In this document: one piece after another, positions 16,756 to 24,492 of the stretch | Layout: the number at the start of each line of letters is the position of its first letter | Numbering within the stretch: the first letter of the stretch is position 1 | Origin: Rhizobium sp. Q54 | Lineage (GTDB): Bacteria; Pseudomonadota; Alphaproteobacteria; UBA2966; CAIVPW01 | DNA: 33,652 nt | NCBI GenBank assembly: GCA_945889645.1 | Contig: CAMDCA010000023.1 | Location: forward strand, 1-33,652 | Direction: 5' to 3' | Position numbers and translations under genes: made by a program | The notes under the pieces: model-generated | Seen by the model: only the letters and a program-made list of their open reading frames with translations | Databases searched by the model: none | What the model was told of the DNA's origin: nothing

Positions 16756-18555
16756 ATGACGAAGCATTCCCATCGGCTTCTGCCGATGATGCTGGCGGGT
16801 GTCGCCACCGTGGCTTTTGCGGTGCCGGCGTTCGCACAGAACGCCGCACCGGCCGCGCCTGCCGCACCGGCACCGGTCGCTCAGCTGCCGCCGGCAAACT
16901 ATACGCTGTCGGTCAGCAACGACCGCCTGCTCAACGCCGACAACGAGCCGCAGAACTGGCTCACCTCGAACCAGAATCTGAAGTCGTGGCGCTATTCGGG
17001 CCTGACTCAGATCAACCGCACCAACGTCGCCAACCTGAAGATGGTCTGGGCGATGTCGCTAGGCGGCGCCAATGACGTGGTGGGCAACAACGGCCCGAAC
17101 GTCATGTCGAACCCGCTGGTCGACAACGGTTTCCTCTATGCCAACTCCGAGTGGGGCCGCACCTTCAAGATCGACGTTCGCAATCCGAAACGCGGCGATC
17201 TGCTGTGGGTCAATGATCCGGCGATCATCCACACCGGCAACTCGTCGTTGACGCGCGGCATTGCCATGTACGGCAACGCCATCATCAACGCGACCCAAGA
17301 CGGCCGAGTCGTGTCGATCAACCGCGACAACGGCGAGTTGATTTGGGATCAACAGGTGGCAGTCACCAACGAGTGGGGCAGCCGCGAGCGCTTCAACAGC
17401 CAGCCACTGACGGTTGAAGGCAAGGCCATCGTGCAGAACGGCGCCGGCGACGGCGGCGCCAACGGCTGGGTCGCCGCGATCGACCTGACCAACGGCCGCG
17501 AGTTGTGGCGCTGGGAAGTGATTCCGCGTCCGGGCCAGCCGGGCGCCGAGACCTGGAAGGACATCGGCAACAACGCCTGGCAGCACGGTGGCGGCGGACT
17601 GTGGACGGTCGGCTCCTACGACAAGGACACCCGCAGCTACGTCACCGGCACCGGCAACCCGGTTCCGCAGTATGACGTCGAGTTCCGTCCGGGCGACAAC
17701 CTCTACACCGACGCCGCGGTCGCGCTCGACATCGATACCGGCAAGCTGAAGTGGTACTTCCAGTACACGCCGCAAGACGGCTGGGACTACGACGAGAACG
17801 GCATCCACCTGATCTACGACATCCCGGTGGACGGCACGATGCGCCACATCGTCGGTCATTTTGGCCGCAACGGCTTCTACTACAATCTCGACGGCCGTAG
17901 CGGCGCCTTCATCAACGCTGGCCTCTACGCCAACGAGATGAACTGGACGAAGGGCATCGACCCCAAGACCGGAAAGCCGGTTGAGTATCAACCGGGCTTG
18001 GCGGTTCAGACCTACATTCCCGCCACCCGCACCCTGCGCGGCGACCCCGCAGAGCGCGTGTGCCCAACTTGGCACGGCGGCCTGGCGCACCAGCCGCCGG
18101 CGTTCAACCCGGTCAAGCGCATGGTGTACTCGGTCGGCACCGAAGGCTGCTACACCCAGAACGGTGGCACGGGCGTCAACGCCACGACCGGCGCGATGGT
18201 CGGCCGCACGTTCAACTCCGACCTGTACTACGGCGGCATCACTGCCGTGGACGTGGTGACCAACAAGGTCGTTTCCAAGGTGTCGGTCCCGGTCGAGATC
18301 CGCTCCGGCGTTCTTGCCACGGCCGGCGGCTTGATCTTCACGACGCTGACCGACGGCGAGTTCGTCGCCTATAACGACGACACTCTGGAAGAGGTGTTCA
18401 GCTTCAACGTCGGCACGCCGCTCAAGGCGGGTCCCATGACGTTCGCAGTGAACAACAAGCAGTACATCGCGTTCCAGACCTCTGGTCTGCACGTGCATCC
18501 GATCCGTTTCACGGACCTGATGCACTCCAGCTACTTGTTCGTGTTCGGTCTCTAG
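16756..18555 (+). CDS. PQQ-dependent quinoprotein dehydrogenase
   Basis: 599 residues from ATG 16756 with GGAGGAG upstream. Signal peptide 1-28 (VPAFAQ-NA). The mature protein shows the beta-propeller of PQQ alcohol dehydrogenases: NPLVDNGFLYANSEWGRTF, GNPVPQYDVEFRPGDNLYTD with Asn 301 as metal ligand, and QDGWDYDENG (about 340-349) where Asp 344 corresponds to the catalytic base. Asp 346, two residues on, matches the extra carboxylate of lanthanide-dependent enzymes. The Glu ligand position appears as Asp (NGAGDGGANG). Only two cysteines (436, 465) occur, so the vicinal Cys-Cys ring of methanol dehydrogenases is absent. No haem motif: electrons would go to a separate cytochrome c, several of which are nearby. 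The substrate is unknown. Confidence 0.88.
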   Translation: MTKHSHRLLPMMLAGVATVAFAVPAFAQNAAPAAPAAPAPVAQLPPANYTLSVSNDRLLNADNEPQNWLTSNQNLKSWRYSGLTQINRTNVANLKMVWAMSLGGANDVVGNNGPNVMSNPLVDNGFLYANSEWGRTFKIDVRNPKRGDLLWVNDPAIIHTGNSSLTRGIAMYGNAIINATQDGRVVSINRDNGELIWDQQVAVTNEWGSRERFNSQPLTVEGKAIVQNGAGDGGANGWVAAIDLTNGRELWRWEVIPRPGQPGAETWKDIGNNAWQHGGGGLWTVGSYDKDTRSYVTGTGNPVPQYDVEFRPGDNLYTDAAVALDIDTGKLKWYFQYTPQDGWDYDENGIHLIYDIPVDGTMRHIVGHFGRNGFYYNLDGRSGAFINAGLYANEMNWTKGIDPKTGKPVEYQPGLAVQTYIPATRTLRGDPAERVCPTWHGGLAHQPPAFNPVKRMVYSVGTEGCYTQNGGTGVNATTGAMVGRTFNSDLYYGGITAVDVVTNKVVSKVSVPVEIRSGVLATAGGLIFTTLTDGEFVAYNDDTLEEVFSFNVGTPLKAGPMTFAVNNKQYIAFQTSGLHVHPIRFTDLMHSSYLFVFGL

Positions 18556-18579
18556 TCACGAACGGCTGAACGAAGTTGG

Positions 18580-18605
18580 GGCGGCCGGGAGCAATCCCGG
18601 CCGCC
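18580..18605 (+). terminator. Hairpin after the PQQ dehydrogenase
   Basis: GGCGGCCGGGA-GCAA-TCCCGGCCGCC, an 11-bp perfect stem 24 bp after the stop. No T-run follows (TCGGCATTTG), so it may be a weak terminator or an mRNA-stabilising hairpin. Confidence 0.6.
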
Positions 18606-18646
18606 TCGGCATTTGCGGAGCCTCGGCCGTGCGTTAGATTGCAGCG

Positions 18647-19399
18647 ATGAACTTGCGAAACCTCGCGCGCACCGGATTGACGGCCGGCGCAGTATACATG
18701 GCGGTCGCCCTGCCCGCCTCGGCCGCACGCCTTACGATCTGGGACCTCAAGCTCGGCACGCCCGTGAGCCAGATGCCGGCGTGGATCGAGTTCCGCGCCT
18801 ACGCCTGCGGCAGCAATGGCGGCCCGGTCCTCACACCGCTCAAGGGCTGGGAGGAGTTCATGCGCTGCCGGCCCGACGACAAGGGCCTGCACGAGGTCTA
18901 CTTCGAGTACGACGACGAGGAAGAATTCATCGCCCGTGCACTCGAGGACGGGCGCCTGGCGCGCAACGCCGGCACGGTGGACAAGCAGTTTCCGGTCGTC
19001 ACTTCGGCGCTGTTTGATGACAACGGCATCTTGCAGGCAGTGCGCCTGATCACCGATCCCCGCCCTGACTACAAGGTCGACAACTTCCTTGCCTTCCTGA
19101 AGGTGCGCGATGAGCACTACCTCTACGGCGCGTTCATCACATCGCAGTTCAGCATCACGATCGCGCGCGACTGCAAGCGACTAGAGCTTGCCGAGGGTGA
19201 ACACGATATCGGTGGCCAGTTCACCAAGCTCGATTGCGAGCGGATCGACGAGGCACAGCGCAAGCGCTACGTCGTGCAGGTGCGCTACTACCGCAAGCCC
19301 GGCCAGTTCGAACGCGACCCAACCACGGGTCAACCGACCGAGGGTCAGTTCGAAAGCCAGACACGTGCCGAGGTGTATTGGCTCGGGCCGGCGCGCTAG
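18647..19399 (+). CDS. Secreted four-cysteine protein, stand-alone copy of the domain in 9241-10710
   Basis: 250 residues. A signal peptide (cleavage near ASA-ARLT, about 27) precedes a domain that aligns end to end with residues 35-240 of the pentapeptide fusion: IWDL, YACGSNGGP (52-60), GLHEVYFEYDDEEEF, SALFDDNG, RLITDPRPDY, YYRKPGQFERDP and EGQFESQTRAE. Cysteines 54, 73, 175 and 197 match the four of the fusion, so two conserved disulfides are likely in the periplasm. No fold or function is known to me. It lies between the PQQ dehydrogenase and a convergent pentapeptide gene (4 bp gap). The paralogue's fusion to pentapeptide repeats argues that these two neighbours interact. Confidence 0.82.
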   Translation: MNLRNLARTGLTAGAVYMAVALPASAARLTIWDLKLGTPVSQMPAWIEFRAYACGSNGGPVLTPLKGWEEFMRCRPDDKGLHEVYFEYDDEEEFIARALEDGRLARNAGTVDKQFPVVTSALFDDNGILQAVRLITDPRPDYKVDNFLAFLKVRDEHYLYGAFITSQFSITIARDCKRLELAEGEHDIGGQFTKLDCERIDEAQRKRYVVQVRYYRKPGQFERDPTTGQPTEGQFESQTRAEVYWLGPAR

Positions 19400-19403
19400 C
19401 CGA

Positions 19404-20174
19404 TCAAGGAATTACGGTACCGTCCGGCATCATCGTGCCGGCAAGTTTGACCCCGTCGAGCGGCGTCCCGACCATGTCGGCCTGACGCAGGAGCGATCGG
19501 CTGAAATCGGCGCCGGTGACCGTGGCGCCGCGGATGCTGGCCTTGCGCAGATCAGCGTCGGTCACCATCGCCCGCGTCAGGTTGGCCTGATTCAGGTCTA
19601 CCAGGGCCAACCCCGCGCCGCTGAGGTTGGCGCCCGTCAGATTGACGCCGCGCATCTGCGATTCTTCCATCCATGCCTTTGTCAGGTTGGCGCCGCTGAG
19701 GTCGGCAAGCGCCATGCGAACCTGGCGGAAATCGCTCTGCGTCAAGTCGGCGCCCACCAGCTTGGCGCGCGTCAGGTCGGCCGTGCGGCCAATGACCCGC
19801 GTCAGGTTGCTGTTGGAGAGGTCGGCCTGGCTCATGCGCGCCGCGTACGCCATGGCGTCGGTCATGTCGGCGCCGATCAGCTTAACGTTGCGCAGGTCGG
19901 CCTTGTTCAGGTTGGCGCCCACTAGCACCGCGCCCGTAAGGTCGGCGCCCATCAGCTTGGCGTCGTGGAAGTTGGCCTCGGTGAGGTTGGCGCCGGCAAG
20001 GTTGGCGTTGGTGAGGTCGGCGCGCTTGCGGTCGACCTTGGTCAGGTCGCATTTTGGGCAGTCGTTGGTGCGCCCGGCAAGGAAGTCCTCGCGCGGGTCG
20101 GCAAGCGCGGGCGCGGCGATCCCGGCGCTGACACCGACCGCGACCGCGAAGCCAAGGCGAGCGAGACGGCGCAA
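19404..20174 (-). CDS. Secreted pentapeptide-repeat protein
   Basis: 256 residues. The start is TTG 20174, six bases after the cytochrome stop; the signal peptide (cleavage after ALA-DP, about 26) supports it. Residues about 36-245 are pentapeptide repeats, opening DCPKCDLTKVDRKRADLTNA and including [20 protein letters not shown]. The opening C-x-x-C and first repeats closely match the fusion protein at 9241, so the two are paralogues. A beta helix of about 40 repeats is expected in the periplasm. It is downstream of, and almost certainly co-transcribed with, the cytochrome c gene at 20180. It is convergent with the four-cysteine protein. Confidence 0.87.
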   Translation of the reverse strand: MRRLARLGFAVAVGVSAGIAAPALADPREDFLAGRTNDCPKCDLTKVDRKRADLTNANLAGANLTEANFHDAKLMGADLTGAVLVGANLNKADLRNVKLIGADMTDAMAYAARMSQADLSNSNLTRVIGRTADLTRAKLVGADLTQSDFRQVRMALADLSGANLTKAWMEESQMRGVNLTGANLSGAGLALVDLNQANLTRAMVTDADLRKASIRGATVTGADFSRSLLRQADMVGTPLDGVKLAGTMMPDGTVIP

Positions 20175-20179
20175 GGGTC

Positions 20180-20587
20180 CTACTTCGGGATGATCATGTT
20201 GGCCGGGGGCGGGCCGTCGAGCGGCTTGTCGCCGGCCGGAACCTTATTGAACTGCAGGATGTAGGCGATGATGTCGGCGTAGGTCTGCGGCGACAGCGTG
20301 CTCGGCTTGTCCTGAGGCATGTACATGAAGGCGAAGTCGTACAGATCCTTCACCGTGCCGCCCTTCCAGGTTTGGACGAAGCGCGGGCCCGACAGCGCCG
20401 GCGCCTCGAGCAGCCCCTGCAGCGTGTCGCCATGGCAGCTCTCGCAGCTGGCGGCGTAGGCTGACTTACCACCGCCTGCCTGGCCGTCGGTGTAGACCAC
20501 CGGAACGGTCTGCGCGAGCGCTGAACCAGCGACGACGGTTGCGGCAAAGGCGAAAACGGAACGCGTCAGGATCGAGATCTTCTTCAT
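20180..20587 (-). CDS. Monohaem cytochrome c
   Basis: 135 residues with a signal peptide (SVFAFAATVVAGSALAQ) and one haem site, SCESCHGDTL (CxxCH). The likely axial Met is in FMYMPQDKPSTL. The C-terminal part, TYADIIAYILQFNKVPAGDK, is shared with the cytochromes at 22020 and 22469, so the three are paralogues. It should be a soluble periplasmic electron carrier, a fitting acceptor for the PQQ dehydrogenase, though direct pairing is inferred from location. ATG 20587 has GAGGGG upstream. The pentapeptide gene follows directly. A promoter candidate lies about 25-55 bp upstream. Confidence 0.9.
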   Translation of the reverse strand: MKKISILTRSVFAFAATVVAGSALAQTVPVVYTDGQAGGGKSAYAASCESCHGDTLQGLLEAPALSGPRFVQTWKGGTVKDLYDFAFMYMPQDKPSTLSPQTYADIIAYILQFNKVPAGDKPLDGPPPANMIIPK

Positions 20588-20611
20588 AGGCCCCTCGGAA
20601 AATGGCCCGGC

Positions 20612-20641
20612 TATGTAGCGGTCGCCCGCCGGTAGCGTCAA
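20612..20641 (-). promoter_or_regulatory. Promoter candidate for the cytochrome-pentapeptide operon
   Basis: On the minus strand TTGACG (20641-20636), 18 bp, TACATA (20617-20612), ending 24 bp upstream of the ATG at 20587. Both hexamers are near the sigma-70 consensus although the spacer is long. Confidence 0.5.
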
Positions 20642-20655
20642 TCTTGCGCGAAAGT

Positions 20656-20671
20656 GCCGCAAAATTGCGGC
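20656..20671. promoter_or_regulatory. Palindrome in the divergent cytochrome/permease region
   Basis: GCCGCAA-AA-TTGCGGC, seven-base arms with a two-base centre, 14 bp upstream of the -35 of the cytochrome promoter and about 50 bp upstream of the permease start. The position suits an activator or shared regulator site. The protein is unknown. Confidence 0.35.
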
Positions 20672-20718
20672 GCGGCCGCGGCGGCAAGCCATAGTTGGTG
20701 GGCCGCCGATTGGCTATC

Positions 20719-22014
20719 ATGGCCCTGCCTATGCCGAATCCCCTGCCCGTCATCGCCGCCGACTTCAAGCAATCCCGCGCCGGCATTGTCGCGGTCATTG
20801 CGCTGATCGCGTTGGCGGTGGGCCTCGGCGTTGGCGTCTCGGCGCAGGAGCGCGCCTTTCGCGAAGGCAGCACGCGGGCAGCCGATGCCTTTGACCTGCT
20901 GATCGGGGCGCGCGGCAGCGAAACCCAGCTTGTTCTGTCGAGCATTTACCTACAGCCGAGTCCGCTCGATCTTGTCGAGGGCGCGGTGCTGCAGGACCTG
21001 ATCGACGACCGCCGGGTGCAGTTCGCCTCGCCGATCGGTTTCGGCGACAGCTATCGCGGTTATCCGATCGTCGGTGTCACCGGCGCCTTCGTCGAAAAGA
21101 ACACCGGGACCGTCACACAGGGCACTCCGTTCCGGGCGATCAACCAGGTGGTGATCGGCGCCGACGTCGCACTGCAGGTTGGCGAGACGTTCGTGCCGAC
21201 CCACGGGCGCATCGCCATGGTCGAGGGCGCCGACGAGCACGCGCACCTCGCCTACCGCGTGGTCGGACGCCTGTCGCGTCTTGGCAATCCGTGGGACCGC
21301 GCCATTCTGGCGCCGATCGAAGCGGTGTGGTGGGTCCACGGCTTGCCCGTTGGCCACAAGGGGTATGAGGACCTCTATGACCTCGGCGAAGCGCACGAGG
21401 CCGGTGCGGTGCGCGACCACACGGACGCCGAACTGGAGGCGCTGCCGTTGGGGCCGCCGTTCGATCGCGCCTTGCTGCCGGGCGTGCCGGCGATCGTCGT
21501 GAAACCGGTGTCGTTCGCGGCGGCGTACCAATTGCGCCAGCAATACCGCACCGACGATCGCACCATGGCGTTGTTCCCCGCCGAGGTGCTGCTGCAGATC
21601 TATTCGCTGGTCGGCGACGTGCGCGACCTGCTCGCGGTCATTTCAGTCATCACGCAGGTGCTGGTGGTTGGCGCGATCCTGCTGGCGGTACTCGCCGCCC
21701 TCGCCCTGCGGCGCAAGACCATCGCGGTGCTGCGCGCCATGGGCGCCTCGCAGGGGTACATCTTCCTGACGGTGTGGCTGAACGTGACGCTGATGATCGC
21801 CATCGGCGCCGTGCTCGGCCTCGGCGTAGGCTGGGGCACGGCCAAGCTGCTCTCGGCCGTGTTCGCCAGCGGCACCGGCCTGGTACTGCCGGTCGCCTTG
21901 TCCTTCCAGGAATATGCCCTGGTCGGAACCATCATCGGGATCGGCGTGCTTCTGGCGGCGATCCCGTCGCTCCTGACCTACCGCCAGTCCGTGTCGGCAG
22001 CGCTCCGCCAGTAG
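20719..22014 (+). CDS. FtsX/MacB-like ABC transporter permease
   Basis: About 431 residues; ATG 20719 was chosen, and ATG 20731 is nearly as good, since neither has a clear ribosome site. An N-terminal helix (AGIVAVIALIALAVGLGVGV) is followed by a periplasmic domain of about 230 residues, then three C-terminal helices (LLAVISVITQVLVVGAILLA, IAIGAVLGLGVGWGTAKLL, YALVGTIIGIGVLLAAI), the FtsX-like plan with the cytoplasmic LRRKTIAVLRAMGAS coupling segment. It needs an ATPase partner, none of which is in the window. Mechanotransmission or lipoprotein export is usual for the type. It is divergent from the cytochrome operon and ends 5 bp from the convergent cytochrome at 22020. Confidence 0.82.
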   Translation: MALPMPNPLPVIAADFKQSRAGIVAVIALIALAVGLGVGVSAQERAFREGSTRAADAFDLLIGARGSETQLVLSSIYLQPSPLDLVEGAVLQDLIDDRRVQFASPIGFGDSYRGYPIVGVTGAFVEKNTGTVTQGTPFRAINQVVIGADVALQVGETFVPTHGRIAMVEGADEHAHLAYRVVGRLSRLGNPWDRAILAPIEAVWWVHGLPVGHKGYEDLYDLGEAHEAGAVRDHTDAELEALPLGPPFDRALLPGVPAIVVKPVSFAAAYQLRQQYRTDDRTMALFPAEVLLQIYSLVGDVRDLLAVISVITQVLVVGAILLAVLAALALRRKTIAVLRAMGASQGYIFLTVWLNVTLMIAIGAVLGLGVGWGTAKLLSAVFASGTGLVLPVALSFQEYALVGTIIGIGVLLAAIPSLLTYRQSVSAALRQ

Positions 22015-22019
22015 CCTCC

Positions 22020-22406
22020 CTACTTCGGGATCGTGCCGGGCGGATCGATCACCAGCGGCATCGGGCTCGCCGGCACGCCGTTGAGCTTCAGAATGTGCGC
22101 CATGATCAGGACGTAGGTTTCCTTCGGCAACGTGCCCGGTTCGTCGTACGGCATCGCGTTCGACATCTTCTCGTACAAGGCCTTGGCGGCCTTGCCGCCG
22201 AAGTCCGTCTTGAACTTCTCACCGACGAGCGGAGGTCCCTCGCCCCCGGTGGCATTGGTGCCGTGGCACTTGGCGCAGGACGACTTAAAGGCGTCGTTGC
22301 CGCGCTGTGCCTGGGCGTCGGTGTAGGTAACCGTCTGCGCCGAGGCCGAACCGGCGGCGGCGATCAACAGGGCTGTCGCCCCGTAAACGAACGTGCGGAT
22401 GTGCAT
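22020..22406 (-). CDS. Monohaem cytochrome c
   Basis: 128 residues. Signal peptide MHIRTFVYGATALLIAAAGS (cleavage near ASA-QT), one haem motif SCAKCHGTNATG, Met ligand in SNAMPYDEPGTL, and the shared tail ETYVLIMAHILKLNGVPASP. Closely related to the genes at 20180 and 22469. GGGGAAGGA precedes the ATG. It follows the 22469 cytochrome by about 60 bp on the same strand, so the pair is likely one transcript. It is expected in the periplasm as an electron carrier. Confidence 0.9.
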   Translation of the reverse strand: MHIRTFVYGATALLIAAAGSASAQTVTYTDAQAQRGNDAFKSSCAKCHGTNATGGEGPPLVGEKFKTDFGGKAAKALYEKMSNAMPYDEPGTLPKETYVLIMAHILKLNGVPASPMPLVIDPPGTIPK

Positions 22407-22468
22407 GGAAACTTATCCTTCCCCGGGCGGGACTATCCCCCCGCGCGCGATGGCGAGGGGATCACATC

Positions 22469-22906
22469 CTAGCGACGACGCTGGATCAGTAGGTTGGCGG
22501 CCGGGGCGATCGGGAACGGTTCGTCGCCGGCGGGGATGCCGTTGAACTGCATGATGTACGCCATGATGTCGGAGTAGGTTTCCTTAGGCAGTTCGCCCGG
22601 CTTATCGAACGGCATGTTCATGACCATGAAGTTCCACTTGCCGATGACCGGGCGGCCCAGCCACTGCGAATTGAACTGGTCGGCGGCGAGCGGCAGCGCG
22701 CGGTCCCCGTCCCCCTCCATTTTGTCGCCGTGGCAGCCGGAGCAGGCGTCGGTGTAGGCCTTCTTGCCGCGCTCGGCCTGTGCCGTGGTGTAACTGGCAA
22801 CCGGCGATGCCTGCGCGAACGACTGGCCGGCGGCCAGAACACCGGCGAGGACTACCATCGCGGCGGAGAGGAGTACGGCATTCGGCGAATTCGCTTGTTG
22901 ATTCAT
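22469..22906 (-). CDS. Monohaem cytochrome c
   Basis: 145 residues. A signal peptide or anchor (LLSAAMVVLAGVLAAGQSFA) leads to YTTAQAERGKKAYTDACSGC with the haem motif CSGCH, a likely Met ligand in VMNMPFDKPGEL, and ETYSDIMAYIMQFNGIPAGD. It carries an extra loop before the Met compared with its two paralogues. The ATG at 22906, with GGAGAG upstream, is only 15 bp from the stop of the MBL hydrolase gene. The cytochrome pair is therefore probably the tail of the long housekeeping transcript, or it has its own promoter inside the MBL gene. Confidence 0.9.
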   Translation of the reverse strand: MNQQANSPNAVLLSAAMVVLAGVLAAGQSFAQASPVASYTTAQAERGKKAYTDACSGCHGDKMEGDGDRALPLAADQFNSQWLGRPVIGKWNFMVMNMPFDKPGELPKETYSDIMAYIMQFNGIPAGDEPFPIAPAANLLIQRRR

Positions 22907-22921
22907 TTCTCTCCGGCTTCC

Positions 22922-23692
22922 CTACGCCTCGATGGTCATTCCATCGTATGCGGGCTCGATCCAGTCCGGAAGTTCCGCGGCGAGAGTGCGGTAGTCAAGC
23001 CCGCCCGTCATGTGCGTCAGCACGCCACGCTCCGGACGGACTTCGTGCAGCAGCCGCAGGGCGGTTGCGACGTTGGCGTGGGTCGGATGCGGCTCGCGCT
23101 TGAGAGAGTCCACGATCCAAACCTTGACGCCGCGCAAGGTCTCGATCGATTCGGGCGGAAGGTCGACGAAGTCCGTCGAATACGCAATCGGCCCGAAGCG
23201 AAATCCGAGGGACGTGATGTTGCCGTGATGCTGCGAGAACGGCGTCACGGGGACGTCTCCGATGACGAACGGCCCCTTGATGACGTCCGCCTTGGCGAAC
23301 GGACGGTATCCCGGGTCATCGGGTTCGAACGCGTAGGCAAACCGGGTGGTCAGCGAATGGTATGTGCTGGCGTCCGCCCAAATCGGAATGGTCTTGCGCG
23401 AGGCATAGTGGAATCGGCGCAGTTCATCGATTCCGTGGGTGTGGTCGGCGTGGTCGTGGGTATAGAGAACGCCATCGAGCCGTTTGATCCCGAACTGCAG
23501 GCTCTGTGCGCGCAAGTCCGGCGACGTGTCGACCAGCACGCGGCTGGCGCCCTCCTCCACCAGGATCGAAGCGCGCATGCGGCGGTTGCGCGGCTCGGCC
23601 GGATCGCACTGACCCCAGTCTCCCTGCCCGTCGGCGCCGCCGATCTGCGGCACGCCGCCGGAGGCACCGCAGCCAAGAATGGTGACCTTCAT
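22922..23692 (-). CDS. MBL-fold metal-dependent hydrolase (PhnP-like)
   Basis: 256 residues. MKVTILGCGASGGVPQIGG is the start shared with PhnP-like proteins, then the metal motif YTHDHADHTHGIDELR (HxHxDH), SQHHGN and a late THANVATALRLL with His. PhnP hydrolyses cyclic phosphodiesters; in alphaproteobacteria this gene follows tatD in the same order and its substrate is not known. Two Cys (GCGASGG and GQCDP) are present, but the fuller Cys set for a structural Zn in E. coli PhnP is not evident. The start overlaps the tatD stop by 4 bp (ATGA). Confidence 0.88.
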   Translation of the reverse strand: MKVTILGCGASGGVPQIGGADGQGDWGQCDPAEPRNRRMRASILVEEGASRVLVDTSPDLRAQSLQFGIKRLDGVLYTHDHADHTHGIDELRRFHYASRKTIPIWADASTYHSLTTRFAYAFEPDDPGYRPFAKADVIKGPFVIGDVPVTPFSQHHGNITSLGFRFGPIAYSTDFVDLPPESIETLRGVKVWIVDSLKREPHPTHANVATALRLLHEVRPERGVLTHMTGGLDYRTLAAELPDWIEPAYDGMTIEA

Positions 23693-24492
23693 GCCGCGGC
23701 CGGAACGAGCTCGGCGCGATCGGCCCGGGTGAACAAACGGAAGAAGTTGTCCGTGGTGGCGCTGCCAAGTTCATCCGCGCTGACACCCTTCAGCGCGGCG
23801 ATGTACGCGGCCGTGTGGGCCAGGAACGACGGCTCGTTGCGCTTGCCGCGGTTCGGCATCGGGGCCAGGTACGGCGAGTCGGTCTCGACCAGGAGGCGAT
23901 CGAGCGGGAGGTCGGCGACGATGGCGCGCAACTCCTCCGCCTTCTTAAAAGTGACGATGCCGGCGACGGAAATGTAGAAGCCGAGCTTGATCGCTTGCTC
24001 CGCCAGCGCTCGGCTAGTGCTGAAGCAGTGGATCAGGCCGGTGAACGGACGCACGGCCATCTCTTCCGACAGGATCTCGATGGTGCGCGTGTCGGCTTCG
24101 CGGGTGTGGACGATGACCGGCAGGTCCGTTTCGCGCGCCGCGGCGATGTGGGCGCGAAACAGGCGTTCCTGCGCCTCGCGCGGCGAATGCTGGTAGTAGA
24201 AGTCGAGACCCGTCTCGCCCAGGCCAATGACGCGCGGGTTGGCATTCACCGCGTCGCACAGTGAAACGGCGGTGACTGCGGAGTGACTCTCCGCCTCGTG
24301 CGGATGAACGCCGACAGTGCACCACACGCCGGCGAAACGCTGCGCGATGGCCGACAGGCTCGGGGCGCGATCAAAGTGGGTCGAGATCGTCACCATGCCG
24401 GCCACGCCCGCGGCGCGGGCACGCGCAACCACGCCAGCGATGTCGTCGGCGAAGTCTGGGAAGTCGAGGTGGCAGTGGCTATCGACCAGCAC
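23689..24492 (-). CDS. tatD: TatD-family DNase/hydrolase
   Basis: 267 residues. The metal-binding HxH of the first strand is seen in MLVDSHCHLDF, with TVGVHPHEA, the Glu ligand GLGETGLDFYY, PVIVHTREAD, and ETDSPYLAPMPNRGKRNEP near the end, all family signatures. TatD enzymes are 3'-5' nucleases acting on DNA ends and RNA. The start is GTG 24492, immediately after the metG stop (TAG-GTG), and the stop overlaps the MBL gene. It belongs to the conserved holB-metG-tatD-MBL array. Confidence 0.95.
   Translation of the reverse strand: MLVDSHCHLDFPDFADDIAGVVARARAAGVAGMVTISTHFDRAPSLSAIAQRFAGVWCTVGVHPHEAESHSAVTAVSLCDAVNANPRVIGLGETGLDFYYQHSPREAQERLFRAHIAAARETDLPVIVHTREADTRTIEILSEEMAVRPFTGLIHCFSTSRALAEQAIKLGFYISVAGIVTFKKAEELRAIVADLPLDRLLVETDSPYLAPMPNRGKRNEPSFLAHTAAYIAALKGVSADELGSATTDNFFRLFTRADRAELVPAAA

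Noticed and set aside
17059-18525. Long open frame on the minus strand opposite the PQQ dehydrogenase
   Set aside because: Its protein is low-complexity, rich in Val, Asp, Arg and His, and is the expected antisense shadow of a GC-rich gene with strong third-position bias; the plus strand carries a clear protein family.
22020-22906. Cytochromes as a multi-haem or fused protein
   Set aside because: Each frame has a single CxxCH, its own signal peptide and ribosome site.
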